Positions 1-6,740 of a stretch of DNA of 7,897 nucleotides are shown here, piece by piece; the first letter of the stretch is position 1; each line of letters starts with the position of its first letter. The position numbers and the translations under genes were made by a program. Location: the NCBI GenBank assembly GCA_001919995.1, contig MNIY01000129.1, positions 1-7,897 on the forward strand. The letters run 5' to 3'. Below the pieces are notes generated by a model that did no database searches, had not been told where the DNA came from, and saw only the letters and a list, made by a program, of their open reading frames with translations. This DNA comes from Ktedonobacter sp. 13_1_20CM_4_53_11 (GTDB lineage Bacteria > Chloroflexota > Ktedonobacteria > Ktedonobacterales > Ktedonobacteraceae).

Positions 1-1500
1 ACTTTGCAGGCGATGCTTCCTGGTGAAGGCCAAAAAGAAGAGAAAGTCGGTGCAGAAGAAGAGCGCGTAGGTCGGCAACCACTGCCAAAAAGAGGCGTCA
101 CTCAGCGGCTTCACGTTCAAGAGAATGGCGAGCAGCGGACTGAGCAAGTAGATGATGACCGAAATGCCACTCAGGTAATAAAAGTTCGATAGGAAAAATT
201 GCAACCGTTGCTCAGGATGCAAGCGCCTGTTGAATAAGGTATTGTGTTTCAGCAGCATCAACAAGCCGCCTCTTGCCCAACGGTACTGCTGCGTGTAGAA
301 AGAAATCAGTGAGGTGGGGGAAAGCCCAACGGCAAGCTGCTCATTGAGAAACGAGACTTTATAGCCATGTTCGAGCAGGTTGATGGTCGTAAAGATATCT
401 TCCGAGTGTTCCAACTCGGCGATACCTCCCACCTCTGCTAGCGCTTTCTTGCGGAAGATGACATTGGTGCCAACACAAAAAGCGCTATTGAGCAGATGTT
501 TGCCTGGTTGCAGGTAGGTATAGAAAAGATTCTGGAAGTATTTCGATCCCTTCGCAAAGATGGTTTCTTCGTTGGAATAGACCTGTGGAGTTTGCACCGC
601 GGCAATTCTTGGATCATGAAAAAGCGGCAGGGTTCTTTGAATGAAGTCAGGATGCAGGGCGAAGTCAGCATCGACCACAAGCACAAAGTCTTCAGCCACA
701 TGATGACGAAGTGCGTTATTGAGATTGCCGGCTTTGAAGAAAGCGTTATTCTCTCGCGTGATATAGCGAACGCCCAGTTGAGCAGCAAGTGCTTGCGTTG
801 CCGGCTTTCTCCCGTCATCCAGGAGATAAATCTCCTTTTCGCCGATTAATGCCTTCGCACTCTCCAGCGTGTTTCTCACGATGGATAAATCTTCATTGAC
901 GACCGTGACGAGCACGGCGACCTTTCTACGTAGGAGATAGCTCCCTTTTTGACGCAGTTCAGCGATCTCCCGGTAGTAGCGAGCCTTACTCAGTTCAAAG
1001 TAGAGAGCAGTGGCCCAGGTAGACACAAAGATGACAATGGCAATGGTATCGGCAATACCCGTCATGATGAAGAAACCAAGGTTATCAGCATGCGCGGGAT
1101 TGAGAATGAAGAGGAGGTAATTGATGTTGGCAAACAGCGCAATTGCAAACAGCGCAACTTTAATGAGGCTTGTCTTGCGCATATCCCCTCCTATTCGACG
1201 AGGGGCATTTTTCGTAGAACCCTTCTGAGACTGCGCAAACGCTGGCGGTTGCTGATAACCCTGCTGCACCTGTGAAAAGCCCTGTGAGACTTGTGCAGGA
1301 TAACCTGGATGTGAAAAGGGCTGTGGTGTCGGTTGTTGTACAGGCATATTGGGGTATTGTGCGTAACCTACTCCATCTAGTGCCGGGGCAGGGGGTCTGC
1401 CAATCCCACTATCTGCGTTTGCCCCACAATTTCTGCAGAAACGTTGACCTGCAAGGACAGGGGCATGACATTGCGGGCAGGTACGTGGAGGTACGTTCAC
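1..1500 (-). CDS. Zinc-ribbon, membrane-bound family 2 glycosyltransferase (cellulose synthase-like), 3' end outside window
   Basis: Five hundred residues are visible and the C-terminus lies beyond position 1. From the chosen GTG start, a zinc ribbon comes first: CPQC at residues 8-11 and CRNC at 22-25. A Gln/Pro/Gly/Tyr-rich linker of about 80 residues follows, then two membrane helices (about 112-133 and 141-168) and a cytosolic GT-A domain. The processive GT2 motifs are all present: DDG at 228-230, DAD at 277-279, SED at 366-368 (the TED position) and QQYRW at 404-408. Two more helices (about 437-463 and 471-492) precede the edge. By family knowledge such enzymes polymerise a sugar from a nucleotide-sugar donor and export the chain through the membrane; the sugar cannot be read from sequence. 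The frame stays open up to a TAG at 1600-1602. GTG 1500 is chosen because it begins just before the zinc ribbon, although it lacks a good ribosome binding site; GTG 1548 is an alternative. An in-frame ATG at 1182 (residue 107) has an excellent one and would give a form without the zinc ribbon. Confidence 0.85.
   Translation of the reverse strand, partial: MNVPPRTCPQCHAPVLAGQRFCRNCGANADSGIGRPPAPALDGVGYAQYPNMPVQQPTPQPFSHPGYPAQVSQGFSQVQQGYQQPPAFAQSQKGSTKNAPRRIGGDMRKTSLIKVALFAIALFANINYLLFILNPAHADNLGFFIMTGIADTIAIVIFVSTWATALYFELSKARYYREIAELRQKGSYLLRRKVAVLVTVVNEDLSIVRNTLESAKALIGEKEIYLLDDGRKPATQALAAQLGVRYITRENNAFFKAGNLNNALRHHVAEDFVLVVDADFALHPDFIQRTLPLFHDPRIAAVQTPQVYSNEETIFAKGSKYFQNLFYTYLQPGKHLLNSAFCVGTNVIFRKKALAEVGGIAELEHSEDIFTTINLLEHGYKVSFLNEQLAVGLSPTSLISFYTQQYRWARGGLLMLLKHNTLFNRRLHPEQRLQFFLSNFYYLSGISVIIYLLSPLLAILLNVKPLSDASFWQWLPTYALFFCTDFLFFLAFTRKHRLQS
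1186..1193 (-). promoter_or_regulatory. Strong internal ribosome binding site ahead of in-frame ATG at 1182
   Basis: On the minus strand AGGAGGGG lies immediately upstream of ATG 1182, with AGGAGG 5 nt from the start, close to ideal. The ATG is in the same frame as the zinc-ribbon and linker codons, with no stop between. Translation from here would give a glycosyltransferase starting MRKTSL just before the first membrane helix. It may be the main start, a second start, or a relic of an ancestral start left when the zinc ribbon was added. Confidence 0.6.
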
Positions 1501-1584
1501 AAATACAACGTTGCTATGGTTTTTTTTTAGGATATGAAATAGACACACGCTCCACTCGGGCTCTGCTGCAACATAGATATGAGA

Positions 1585-1623
1585 ACCTGAGCAATTTTGC
1601 TATGATATAATACACCTGAGCAA
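1585..1623 (+). repeat. 10-bp direct repeat bracketing the biotin carrier promoter
   Basis: ACCTGAGCAA occurs at 1585-1594 and again, identically, at 1614-1623, a 29-bp period. The first copy overlaps the place expected for a -35 box and the second covers the expected transcription start. The -10 box lies between them. The position is what a direct-repeat operator would show, but no regulator can be named. Confidence 0.45.
1603..1611 (+). promoter_or_regulatory. Extended -10 promoter for the biotin carrier gene
   Basis: TGATATAAT reads as TG-n followed by a perfect TATAAT at 1606-1611, the extended -10 form that tolerates a poor -35. No recognisable -35 is found about 17 bp upstream. Transcription would start near 1618, giving a leader of about 30 nt with a purine-rich ribosome binding site (AGAGGAA at 1634-1640) ahead of ATG 1648. 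The stop that closes the opposing glycosyltransferase frame (1600-1602) lies just beside it. Confidence 0.6.
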
Positions 1624-1647
1624 CAACGCGAAGAGAGGAACACAATA

Positions 1648-2214
1648 ATGCCCTATATTTCTACCCTCAATGATCAGGCATACCGCGTTGACACGGGAGG
1701 GAACGACCAGCAGCGGGACATCACCATCGACGGGACTACCTATAAGATTGACTGGCGTTCCATCGCTCCGCTCGCTGCCGACGCCAGGAGTCAATCAGGC
1801 GCCGGTGGGCGCTACAGTCTGATCATCGCTGGTAGATCATACGAAGTATTCGCGCGGCGTATTCCCCAGCCCGATGAAGATAGTAGCCTGGTATACGAGG
1901 TCATCATAGGAGAGCAGCGCTTCGAGGTTCGCGTCGAAGATGAGCGTGTGAAGACCCTGGCGGGGTCAGTGAAGTCAGCGCACGAAAGCGGTGAAGCCAG
2001 GATACGGGCCCCTATGCCTGGCCTTGTAATCGGCGTCCCTGTAGAACCCGGCGCCGCTGTTACCCGCGGCCAGACAGTCATTGTCCTCGAGGCCATGAAG
2101 ATGGAAAACGACCTCGCAGCACCCCGCTCGGGTATCATCAAAGAAATAAAAGTCAACCAGGGGCAAACAGTCAACCAGGGAGACATACTCGTAATCATCG
2201 CCGGAGAGTTGTAG
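1648..2214 (+). CDS. Biotin carboxyl carrier protein of an acyl-CoA carboxylase
   Basis: This 188-residue protein ends in a biotinyl domain (about 118-188). The hallmark EAMKMEN is at 148-154, so Lys151 is the predicted biotinylation site, and APMPG at 121-125 is the usual first strand. Residues about 25-108 form a beta-rich segment with repeated YxVxxxG-type strands, like the region that precedes the carrier domain in propionyl/acetyl-CoA carboxylase alpha chains. There is no biotin carboxylase or carboxyltransferase domain. By family knowledge it would shuttle carboxybiotin between those two subunits, which must be encoded elsewhere. The nearby methylmalonyl-CoA mutase makes propionyl-CoA carboxylation the likeliest job, but acetyl-CoA carboxylase or a decarboxylase gamma-type role cannot be excluded. 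The start has a good ribosome binding site and its own promoter. The TAG stop directly abuts the stop of the convergent next gene. Confidence 0.9.
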   Translation: MPYISTLNDQAYRVDTGGNDQQRDITIDGTTYKIDWRSIAPLAADARSQSGAGGRYSLIIAGRSYEVFARRIPQPDEDSSLVYEVIIGEQRFEVRVEDERVKTLAGSVKSAHESGEARIRAPMPGLVIGVPVEPGAAVTRGQTVIVLEAMKMENDLAAPRSGIIKEIKVNQGQTVNQGDILVIIAGEL

Positions 2215-2418
2215 CTACCTCCCTTTTTTCCCCTTAGCATATCGATACATGATTAGCACAACAGGAATACCAACCACAATAATAGCCAGGCCAATCAACA
2301 CAGGAATCACACTATTGTGGCCAAAAAGCTCAAAAAAATCAGTAACCTGAACAGTCACACCGGCCAGTAACAGCGTCAGAGCTACACCCATTGCAGGGCT
2401 GGCAAGTTGTTTACGCAT
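2215..2418 (-). CDS. Small two-helix membrane protein, unknown function
   Basis: The predicted product is 67 residues: a short basic N-terminus (MRKQ), a hydrophobic segment at about 9-25, a short loop containing DFFELFGHNS, a second strongly hydrophobic segment at about 37-58, and a very basic tail (KGKKGR). This is the pattern of an inner-membrane hairpin; by the positive-inside rule both ends would be cytosolic. I recognise no family. The ATG at 2418 is chosen because the hydrophobic protein begins there. AAAGG lies 10 nt upstream, a weak and rather distant ribosome binding site. The frame is open up to an ATG at 2550, but that extension would run over a TATAAT element and looks non-coding. 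The gene converges on the biotin carrier gene with no spacing. Confidence 0.6.
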   Translation of the reverse strand: MRKQLASPAMGVALTLLLAGVTVQVTDFFELFGHNSVIPVLIGLAIIVVGIPVVLIMYRYAKGKKGR

Positions 2419-2463
2419 CTGATAATAACCTTTACGATCAGTCCGTTTTGAAATTTCCCTTTC

Positions 2464-2469
2464 ATTATA
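2464..2469 (-). promoter_or_regulatory. Candidate -10 box for the small membrane protein gene
   Basis: The minus strand reads TATAAT here, 45 bp upstream of the ATG at 2418, in an AT-rich stretch. No convincing TTGACA-like -35 lies 16-18 bp further up, and there is no TG extension, so this is weaker than the other two promoters. Confidence 0.4.
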
Positions 2470-2573
2470 GAGTATAAAGCAAGCAAATGACTCCGAGCCT
2501 GCTATTCGCTGACGCTTACGAACAAGGCACCGCCCAGCGCATTGGCGCAACCCGGTTCAAAAACGCTATCCTG

Positions 2574-2589
2574 ATTTGATATCTCAAAT
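2574..2589. repeat. 16-bp inverted repeat upstream of the mutase-racemase gene
   Basis: ATTTGA-TATC-TCAAAT is a perfect 6-bp dyad with a 4-bp centre. Its centre is about 63 bp upstream of the transcription start expected from the -10 box at 2633-2638, a usual place for an upstream activator site. It is AT-rich, with no T-run after it, so it reads better as an operator than as a terminator. The TTGA/TCAA half-sites are spaced 4 apart, not 6 as in an FNR site. The regulator is unknown. Confidence 0.4.
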
Positions 2590-2629
2590 TGTGATGTTGA
2601 ATGAGCTTCTCAATCTCTCTTACTCCGTA

Positions 2630-2638
2630 TGGTATAAT
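2630..2638 (+). promoter_or_regulatory. Extended -10 promoter for the mutase-racemase gene
   Basis: TGGTATAAT gives TG-n plus a perfect TATAAT at 2633-2638, the same architecture as the biotin carrier promoter. The hexamer 17 bp upstream (TCAATC) is a poor -35. Transcription should begin near 2645, leaving a leader of about 25 nt that is mostly ribosome binding site. Confidence 0.6.
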
Positions 2639-2652
2639 GCCAGTGAAACATA

Positions 2653-2661
2653 AAGGAGGAG
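2653..2661 (+). promoter_or_regulatory. Ribosome binding site that sets a TTG start
   Basis: AAGGAGGAG ends 7 nt before TTG 2669. It is a near-perfect Shine-Dalgarno sequence and decides the start, since the first in-frame ATG is residue 73, well inside the conserved mutase domain. Confidence 0.75.
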
Positions 2662-2668
2662 ACTCGCG

Positions 2669-5050
2669 TTGGAGTTACACGAGAGCAGCAATATTGAGGA
2701 ATGGCGTGCTACAACCGCGCGCCAGGCCAGAGAAAAATCTGCTGATCGACAGGCAGAATTTACCACCAGTTCGCATATCGTAGTACCAGACCTCGCTACA
2801 GCAGAAGACCTGCAAGACGTTGATCTACACTCAAAACTCGGCTACCCAGGCGAAGTCCCCTTCACACGCGGCATCCACCCATCAATGTATCGTTCGCGCC
2901 TCTGGACTATGCGCCAGTACGCTGGTTTCGCCTCTGCGGAAGAGTCGAATAAACGCTATCACTTCCTCCTCTCGCAGGGCACAACTGGCCTTTCCGTGGC
3001 CTTCGATCTTCCTACCCAGATGGGCTATGACGCCGATAATCCCATATCGGAGGGTGAAGTGGGCAAGGTTGGGGTCTCCATCTCCAGCCTGGAAGATATG
3101 GAGACCTTGCTTAATGGCTTGCCCCTTGATCGGATCAGCACATCCATGACCATCAATGCCACAGCCAGTATTCTCCTGGCGCTCTACATTGCTGTCGCCA
3201 AAAAACAGGGAATAGAAATTCGCAAGCTCTCCGGTACTGTGCAAAACGATGTTTTGAAGGAATACATCGCGCGTGGCACCTATATTTACCCGCCGCGGCA
3301 CTCTATGCGCATCATCACCGATATGTTCCGCTACTGTAGCGAGAACCTGCCGCGCTGGAACACCATCAGCATCAGCGGCTATCACGTGCGTGAGGCTGGT
3401 TCAACCGCCGTACAAGAGATCGCCTTCACCCTCTCGAACGCCATCAGTTACGTGCAGGCCGCTCTCGACGCGGGGCTGAACATCGATACCTTCGCAGGTC
3501 AACTCTCCTTCTTTTTCAATAGCCATAACAACTTCTTCGAGGAAGTCGCTAAGTTTCGCGCGGCACGGCGCATCTGGGCCCATATTATGCGCGATCGCTT
3601 CCACGCCCAGGACCCGCGCTCGATGATGTTGCGTTTCCATACACAGACAGCCGGTTCGACGCTCACCGCCCAGCAGCCCGACAACAATATTGTTCGCACC
3701 GCTTACCAGGCTCTGGCCGCTGTTCTCGGCGGTACCCAGTCCCTTCACACAAATTCTAAGGATGAGGCGCTTTCGCTCCCCACGGAGGATTCCGCCCGTG
3801 TCGCCCTACGTACACAGCAGATCCTTGCTTATGAGACGGGTGTGGCCGATGTCGTGGACCCGTTGGCCGGTTCATATTATGTCGAGTCCTTGACGAACAC
3901 CATCGAGAAGCAGGCGTGGGACTACATCGAGCAGATTGACGCCCTTGGCGGCAGCGTGCGCGCCATCGAACGGGGTTTTATGCAAGCAGAGATCGAGCAG
4001 GCGGCATACGACTATCAACACGCGCTGGAAGAACAGCACGCCATTGTCGTGGGTGTCAACCGCTTCGTTTCAGAGCACGAAGCGCACCCAAATCTGCTTC
4101 ACGTCGATTCCACTATAGGCGAACTGCAGGCGGCCAAACTGGCTAAGCTGCGCCAACGACGCGACAATAAGCAGGTGCAGCAGGCATTGACAGCCCTGGA
4201 AGAGGGCGCGGCAGGCACAGCCAACCTCCTTCCGTTGATTATCGCCGCCGTCGAAGCCTACGCCACCCTCGGAGAGATTTCGGGCGCCGGCGGGTTAACC
4301 ATCCTCTCGGCGCTCAGGCGAGAATTACCCTGCGAAAATTATGTCTACTTCGGTGATACCGCGCATTGCCCTTATGGCATGCGTAGCGACACCGAAATTA
4401 TCGAGTTGTCCCAGCAAGCCTGCCAGTTTCTTATCGAGCAGGGGGCAAAACTGATTGTCGTTGCCTGTAACACCGCCTCCCAGGCAGCGCTCAATACCTT
4501 ACGCGCCTCGTTTTCCATACCCTTTGTCGGCGTGGTTCCGGCGGTTAAACCCGCGGCGCGCGCTACCAAAAAAGGTCGCATCGGCGTTGCCGCAACCAAT
4601 CAGGCCGCCAAAGCACTCTATTTACGCCAGCTCATCGATGAGTTCGCCGATGGTATCGAGGTCTATGCCGTCGGTTGTCCCGAACTTGTGACATTGGTGG
4701 AAATGGGAGCATTGGATGGCCCGGTCGTCGAAGAAGCCGTACGGCACGCGTTTCAGCCGCTCTTCAATGGAGGCGTCGATGTTATTGTGCTGGGCTGTAC
4801 GCACTTTCCTGCACTGCGGCCCGTCATTGAACGTATTACAGAACACCGTGTTCAGATTATTGATAGTGGATCAGCGGTTGCGCGCCGTACACATTCCGTG
4901 CTGGACGCGGAAGCGTTAATTCGTCACGCGAATCTCCATGGCTACGGCGGTGGTCTTCAGATCTGGTGCAGCGGCGATTCTGACGCCTTCAGTACCGTCG
5001 CCACCAGGTTACTTGGCTATCCCATTGTTGCTTCTCAAAGCGAAATATAA
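2669..5050 (+). CDS. mcmA/murI: Methylmalonyl-CoA mutase catalytic domain fused to glutamate racemase
   Basis: The 793-residue protein has two parts. Residues 1 to about 537 are the substrate-binding TIM barrel of a B12-dependent acyl-CoA mutase. With a constant offset of 5 from Propionibacterium methylmalonyl-CoA mutase, the known substrate residues appear as Tyr84 (RQYAGF), Gln192 (VQND), Arg202 (ARGTYIYPP) and His239 (SGYHVREAG). Tyr and Arg favour methylmalonyl-CoA over isobutyryl-CoA. There is no B12-binding DxHxxG domain, so a separate small subunit is needed. Residues about 538-793 are MurI-like: SGAGGL at 538-543, GDTAHCPYG at 562-570, VVACNT with Cys600, CPELVTLVE at 670-678 and GCTH with Cys710/His712. 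MurI interconverts L- and D-glutamate for peptidoglycan using these two cysteines. The mutase tail after GEIS and the racemase N-terminus up to its DSG motif are missing; Ile537 sits where the catalytic Asp is expected. The start is TTG with an excellent ribosome binding site. The domain calls are strong; the activity of either half is uncertain. Confidence 0.88.
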   Translation: MELHESSNIEEWRATTARQAREKSADRQAEFTTSSHIVVPDLATAEDLQDVDLHSKLGYPGEVPFTRGIHPSMYRSRLWTMRQYAGFASAEESNKRYHFLLSQGTTGLSVAFDLPTQMGYDADNPISEGEVGKVGVSISSLEDMETLLNGLPLDRISTSMTINATASILLALYIAVAKKQGIEIRKLSGTVQNDVLKEYIARGTYIYPPRHSMRIITDMFRYCSENLPRWNTISISGYHVREAGSTAVQEIAFTLSNAISYVQAALDAGLNIDTFAGQLSFFFNSHNNFFEEVAKFRAARRIWAHIMRDRFHAQDPRSMMLRFHTQTAGSTLTAQQPDNNIVRTAYQALAAVLGGTQSLHTNSKDEALSLPTEDSARVALRTQQILAYETGVADVVDPLAGSYYVESLTNTIEKQAWDYIEQIDALGGSVRAIERGFMQAEIEQAAYDYQHALEEQHAIVVGVNRFVSEHEAHPNLLHVDSTIGELQAAKLAKLRQRRDNKQVQQALTALEEGAAGTANLLPLIIAAVEAYATLGEISGAGGLTILSALRRELPCENYVYFGDTAHCPYGMRSDTEIIELSQQACQFLIEQGAKLIVVACNTASQAALNTLRASFSIPFVGVVPAVKPAARATKKGRIGVAATNQAAKALYLRQLIDEFADGIEVYAVGCPELVTLVEMGALDGPVVEEAVRHAFQPLFNGGVDVIVLGCTHFPALRPVIERITEHRVQIIDSGSAVARRTHSVLDAEALIRHANLHGYGGGLQIWCSGDSDAFSTVATRLLGYPIVASQSEI
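4268..4294 (+). other. Junction between mutase and racemase domains
   Basis: The mutase-like text ends at AYATLGEIS and the racemase-like text begins at SGAGGLTIL, sharing the Ser codon at 4280-4282. Family mutase subunits normally go on for roughly 15-20 residues after GEI(S/C). Glutamate racemases normally open with about 10 residues ending in FDSGxGG. The bases ATTTCGGGC at the join resemble the GATTCGGGC expected for Asp-Ser-Gly, so a deletion through short homology could have made the fusion. There is no linker. Confidence 0.65.
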
Positions 5051-5086
5051 AGAGCATAGCACTGAAAACAACTATTCTAATCATAC

Positions 5087-5092
5087 GGGGAG
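5087..5092 (+). promoter_or_regulatory. Ribosome binding site of the MBL-Rieske gene
   Basis: GGGGAG lies 5 nt before ATG 5098. The 47-bp gap after the mutase-racemase stop shows no clear promoter or terminator, so the two genes are probably cotranscribed. Confidence 0.5.
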
Positions 5093-5097
5093 TATAG

Positions 5098-6729
5098 ATG
5101 CAGATTACATTTCTTGGCCAAGCAGGTTTATTTATTGAAACGAAACACGGGACTATACTGTGTGATCCGTGGTTTAACCCGGCCTACTTTGCCTCGTGGT
5201 TTCCTTTTCCCAGCAATGAGAATGTGGATATTGAAAAATTGCGGTGTCCTGACTATCTCTACCTCTCACACTCGCATCATGACCACTTCGACCCCGAGTT
5301 CCTGCGCGACCACGTCTGGAAAGAGGCCACCATCCTCCTGCCAGATTTTCCACTGAACATCCTGGAGCGCGGTCTGCGCGATATCGGCTTCACGAAGTTC
5401 ATCTACACGAAAAACTGCCAGACGGTCGAGATCAATGGCCTGCGCTTCACTATCGTGGCGATGGTTGCCCCCATCGATGGGCCACTTGGCGACTCAAGCT
5501 TGATTGTCAACGACGGTGAGACATGCATCTTCAACCAGAATGACTCACGACCTATAGATTTAGACATCCTGGCCCAATTTGGGCCGTACGACGCCCACTT
5601 TCTCCAGTTCTCCGGCGCTATCTGGTACCCCATGGTCTACCAGTTCCCGGAGAAAATGATGCAAACCCTTGGCCGCAAAAAACGCGAGAATGAGATGGCC
5701 CGCGCTTTGCGCTATGCCCAGCAGATCAATGCCTCCTATGTCATTCCATCCGCCGGGCCACCCTGCTTCCTGGATGACGAGTTGTTTCAATTTAACGATT
5801 TTGACCGCGATCCTACCAACACCTTCCCTGACCAGACGGTCTTTATTGAATATATGCAGGAACGCGGCTACGACAATGGGCGCCTGATGATTCCTGGCAG
5901 TATTGCCGCCCTGCGTAATGGCTCATGCGCTGTAAATCACCCGCTTCCTGACGAGCAGGTAAAAGCCATTTTCACAGAGAAACGCTCCTACCTCGAAGCC
6001 TACCAGCAGCGCAAGCGCCCCGTCATCGAGGCCGCCAGGGCAAGTTGGCCCCGGGGCCAGGTCGATATCCTCTCATCGCTGCGCGACTGGTTCGAGCCCC
6101 TACTGGAAAACGCCGATCTCACCTGCGTCGGCGTCAACGGGCGCCTCCTCATCGACTGTGGAGAGCAAGCGGTGATCGTGGATTTCCAAAAGCGTGAGGT
6201 CTACCCATGGAACGATGAAGAGTGGGAATACCGCTTCGAGGTTGACCCGGCTCTCATCGAATCCAGCATCATCCGTCACATCGAGGACTGGGTCAACGAT
6301 CTCTTCCTCTCCTGTCGCTTCAAAGCAGAGCGCAAGGGACCTTATAACGAATACGTCTACATTTTCTTCAAGGGCCTCTCGCCCGAGCGCATCCAATATA
6401 TCGAAGGCTACTATGCTGAACAGACGCCGGAGCAACAGTTCTGGGAGAGCAATGGCTACCGCATCCAGCGCCGCTGTCCACATCTCAAGGCCGACCTTAC
6501 ACGTTTCGGCAAGATAGAGGACGGCGTCCTCACCTGTACCATGCATGGCTGGCAATTCGAGCTGGCCACCGGCAAGTGCCTCACCTCTGACGACCGCAAG
6601 CTCTACGCCCAGCATCTCTCCGAAGACGGCACTCCAGCAGCTGGTGAAGAGCAACAGGAGTGGGTCAGGCCTCCCGCTGTCAAGTGTAAACACTGCTGGT
6701 ATGTACCATCCAAAGAAAAAAAGGCTTAA
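5098..6729 (+). CDS. Metallo-beta-lactamase-fold protein with C-terminal Rieske [2Fe-2S] domain
   Basis: The 543-residue protein opens with an MBL fold: GQAGLFIE strands, a CDPW motif with Asp23, and the metal-binding HSHHDH at 58-63 (His58, His60, Asp62, His63), resembling UlaG-like hydrolases. Residues about 290-450 are a middle region I do not recognise. The C-terminal part carries a Rieske cluster site: Cys460-x-His462, 17 residues, Cys480-x-x-His483, within CPHLKADL and CTMHGWQFE. A further CKHC at 530-533 lies near the end. Both domains also occur in CMP-N-acetylneuraminate hydroxylase, but there the Rieske domain is N-terminal. Known Rieske partners pass electrons to an oxygenase or oxidase centre, so an oxidative reaction on a bound substrate is plausible, though no substrate can be named. 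It lies 47 bp after the mutase-racemase gene on the same strand and ends 11 bp before the convergent nuoH stop. No signal peptide or membrane helix is seen, so it is probably cytosolic. Confidence 0.85.
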   Translation: MQITFLGQAGLFIETKHGTILCDPWFNPAYFASWFPFPSNENVDIEKLRCPDYLYLSHSHHDHFDPEFLRDHVWKEATILLPDFPLNILERGLRDIGFTKFIYTKNCQTVEINGLRFTIVAMVAPIDGPLGDSSLIVNDGETCIFNQNDSRPIDLDILAQFGPYDAHFLQFSGAIWYPMVYQFPEKMMQTLGRKKRENEMARALRYAQQINASYVIPSAGPPCFLDDELFQFNDFDRDPTNTFPDQTVFIEYMQERGYDNGRLMIPGSIAALRNGSCAVNHPLPDEQVKAIFTEKRSYLEAYQQRKRPVIEAARASWPRGQVDILSSLRDWFEPLLENADLTCVGVNGRLLIDCGEQAVIVDFQKREVYPWNDEEWEYRFEVDPALIESSIIRHIEDWVNDLFLSCRFKAERKGPYNEYVYIFFKGLSPERIQYIEGYYAEQTPEQQFWESNGYRIQRRCPHLKADLTRFGKIEDGVLTCTMHGWQFELATGKCLTSDDRKLYAQHLSEDGTPAAGEEQQEWVRPPAVKCKHCWYVPSKEKKA

Positions 6730-6740
6730 TGGAACAGGCT

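Noticed and set aside
438..849. Open frames on both strands inside the glycosyltransferase gene
   Set aside because: They are out of frame with the continuous minus-strand frame that carries all GT2 motifs, so they are shadows.
2419..2550. Longer start for the small membrane protein at 2550
   Set aside because: The extra 44 residues are Arg/Cys-rich without family character and would cover a TATAAT element; the hydrophobic protein begins naturally at 2418.
2574..2589. FNR-type site reading of the dyad
   Set aside because: TTGA and TCAA are 4 bp apart here, while FNR sites have TTGAT-N4-ATCAA, that is 6 bp between these half-sites.
2601..2783. Small plus-strand frame overlapping the mutase start
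   Set aside because: It lacks a ribosome binding site of its own and runs out of frame over the conserved mutase N-terminus and its promoter.
4355..4378. DTAHCPYG in the racemase half looked like a B12-binding DxHxxG motif
   Set aside because: The spacing is wrong (three bonds from Asp to His and four from His to Gly), and this is the normal GDTAxxPYG block of glutamate racemases.
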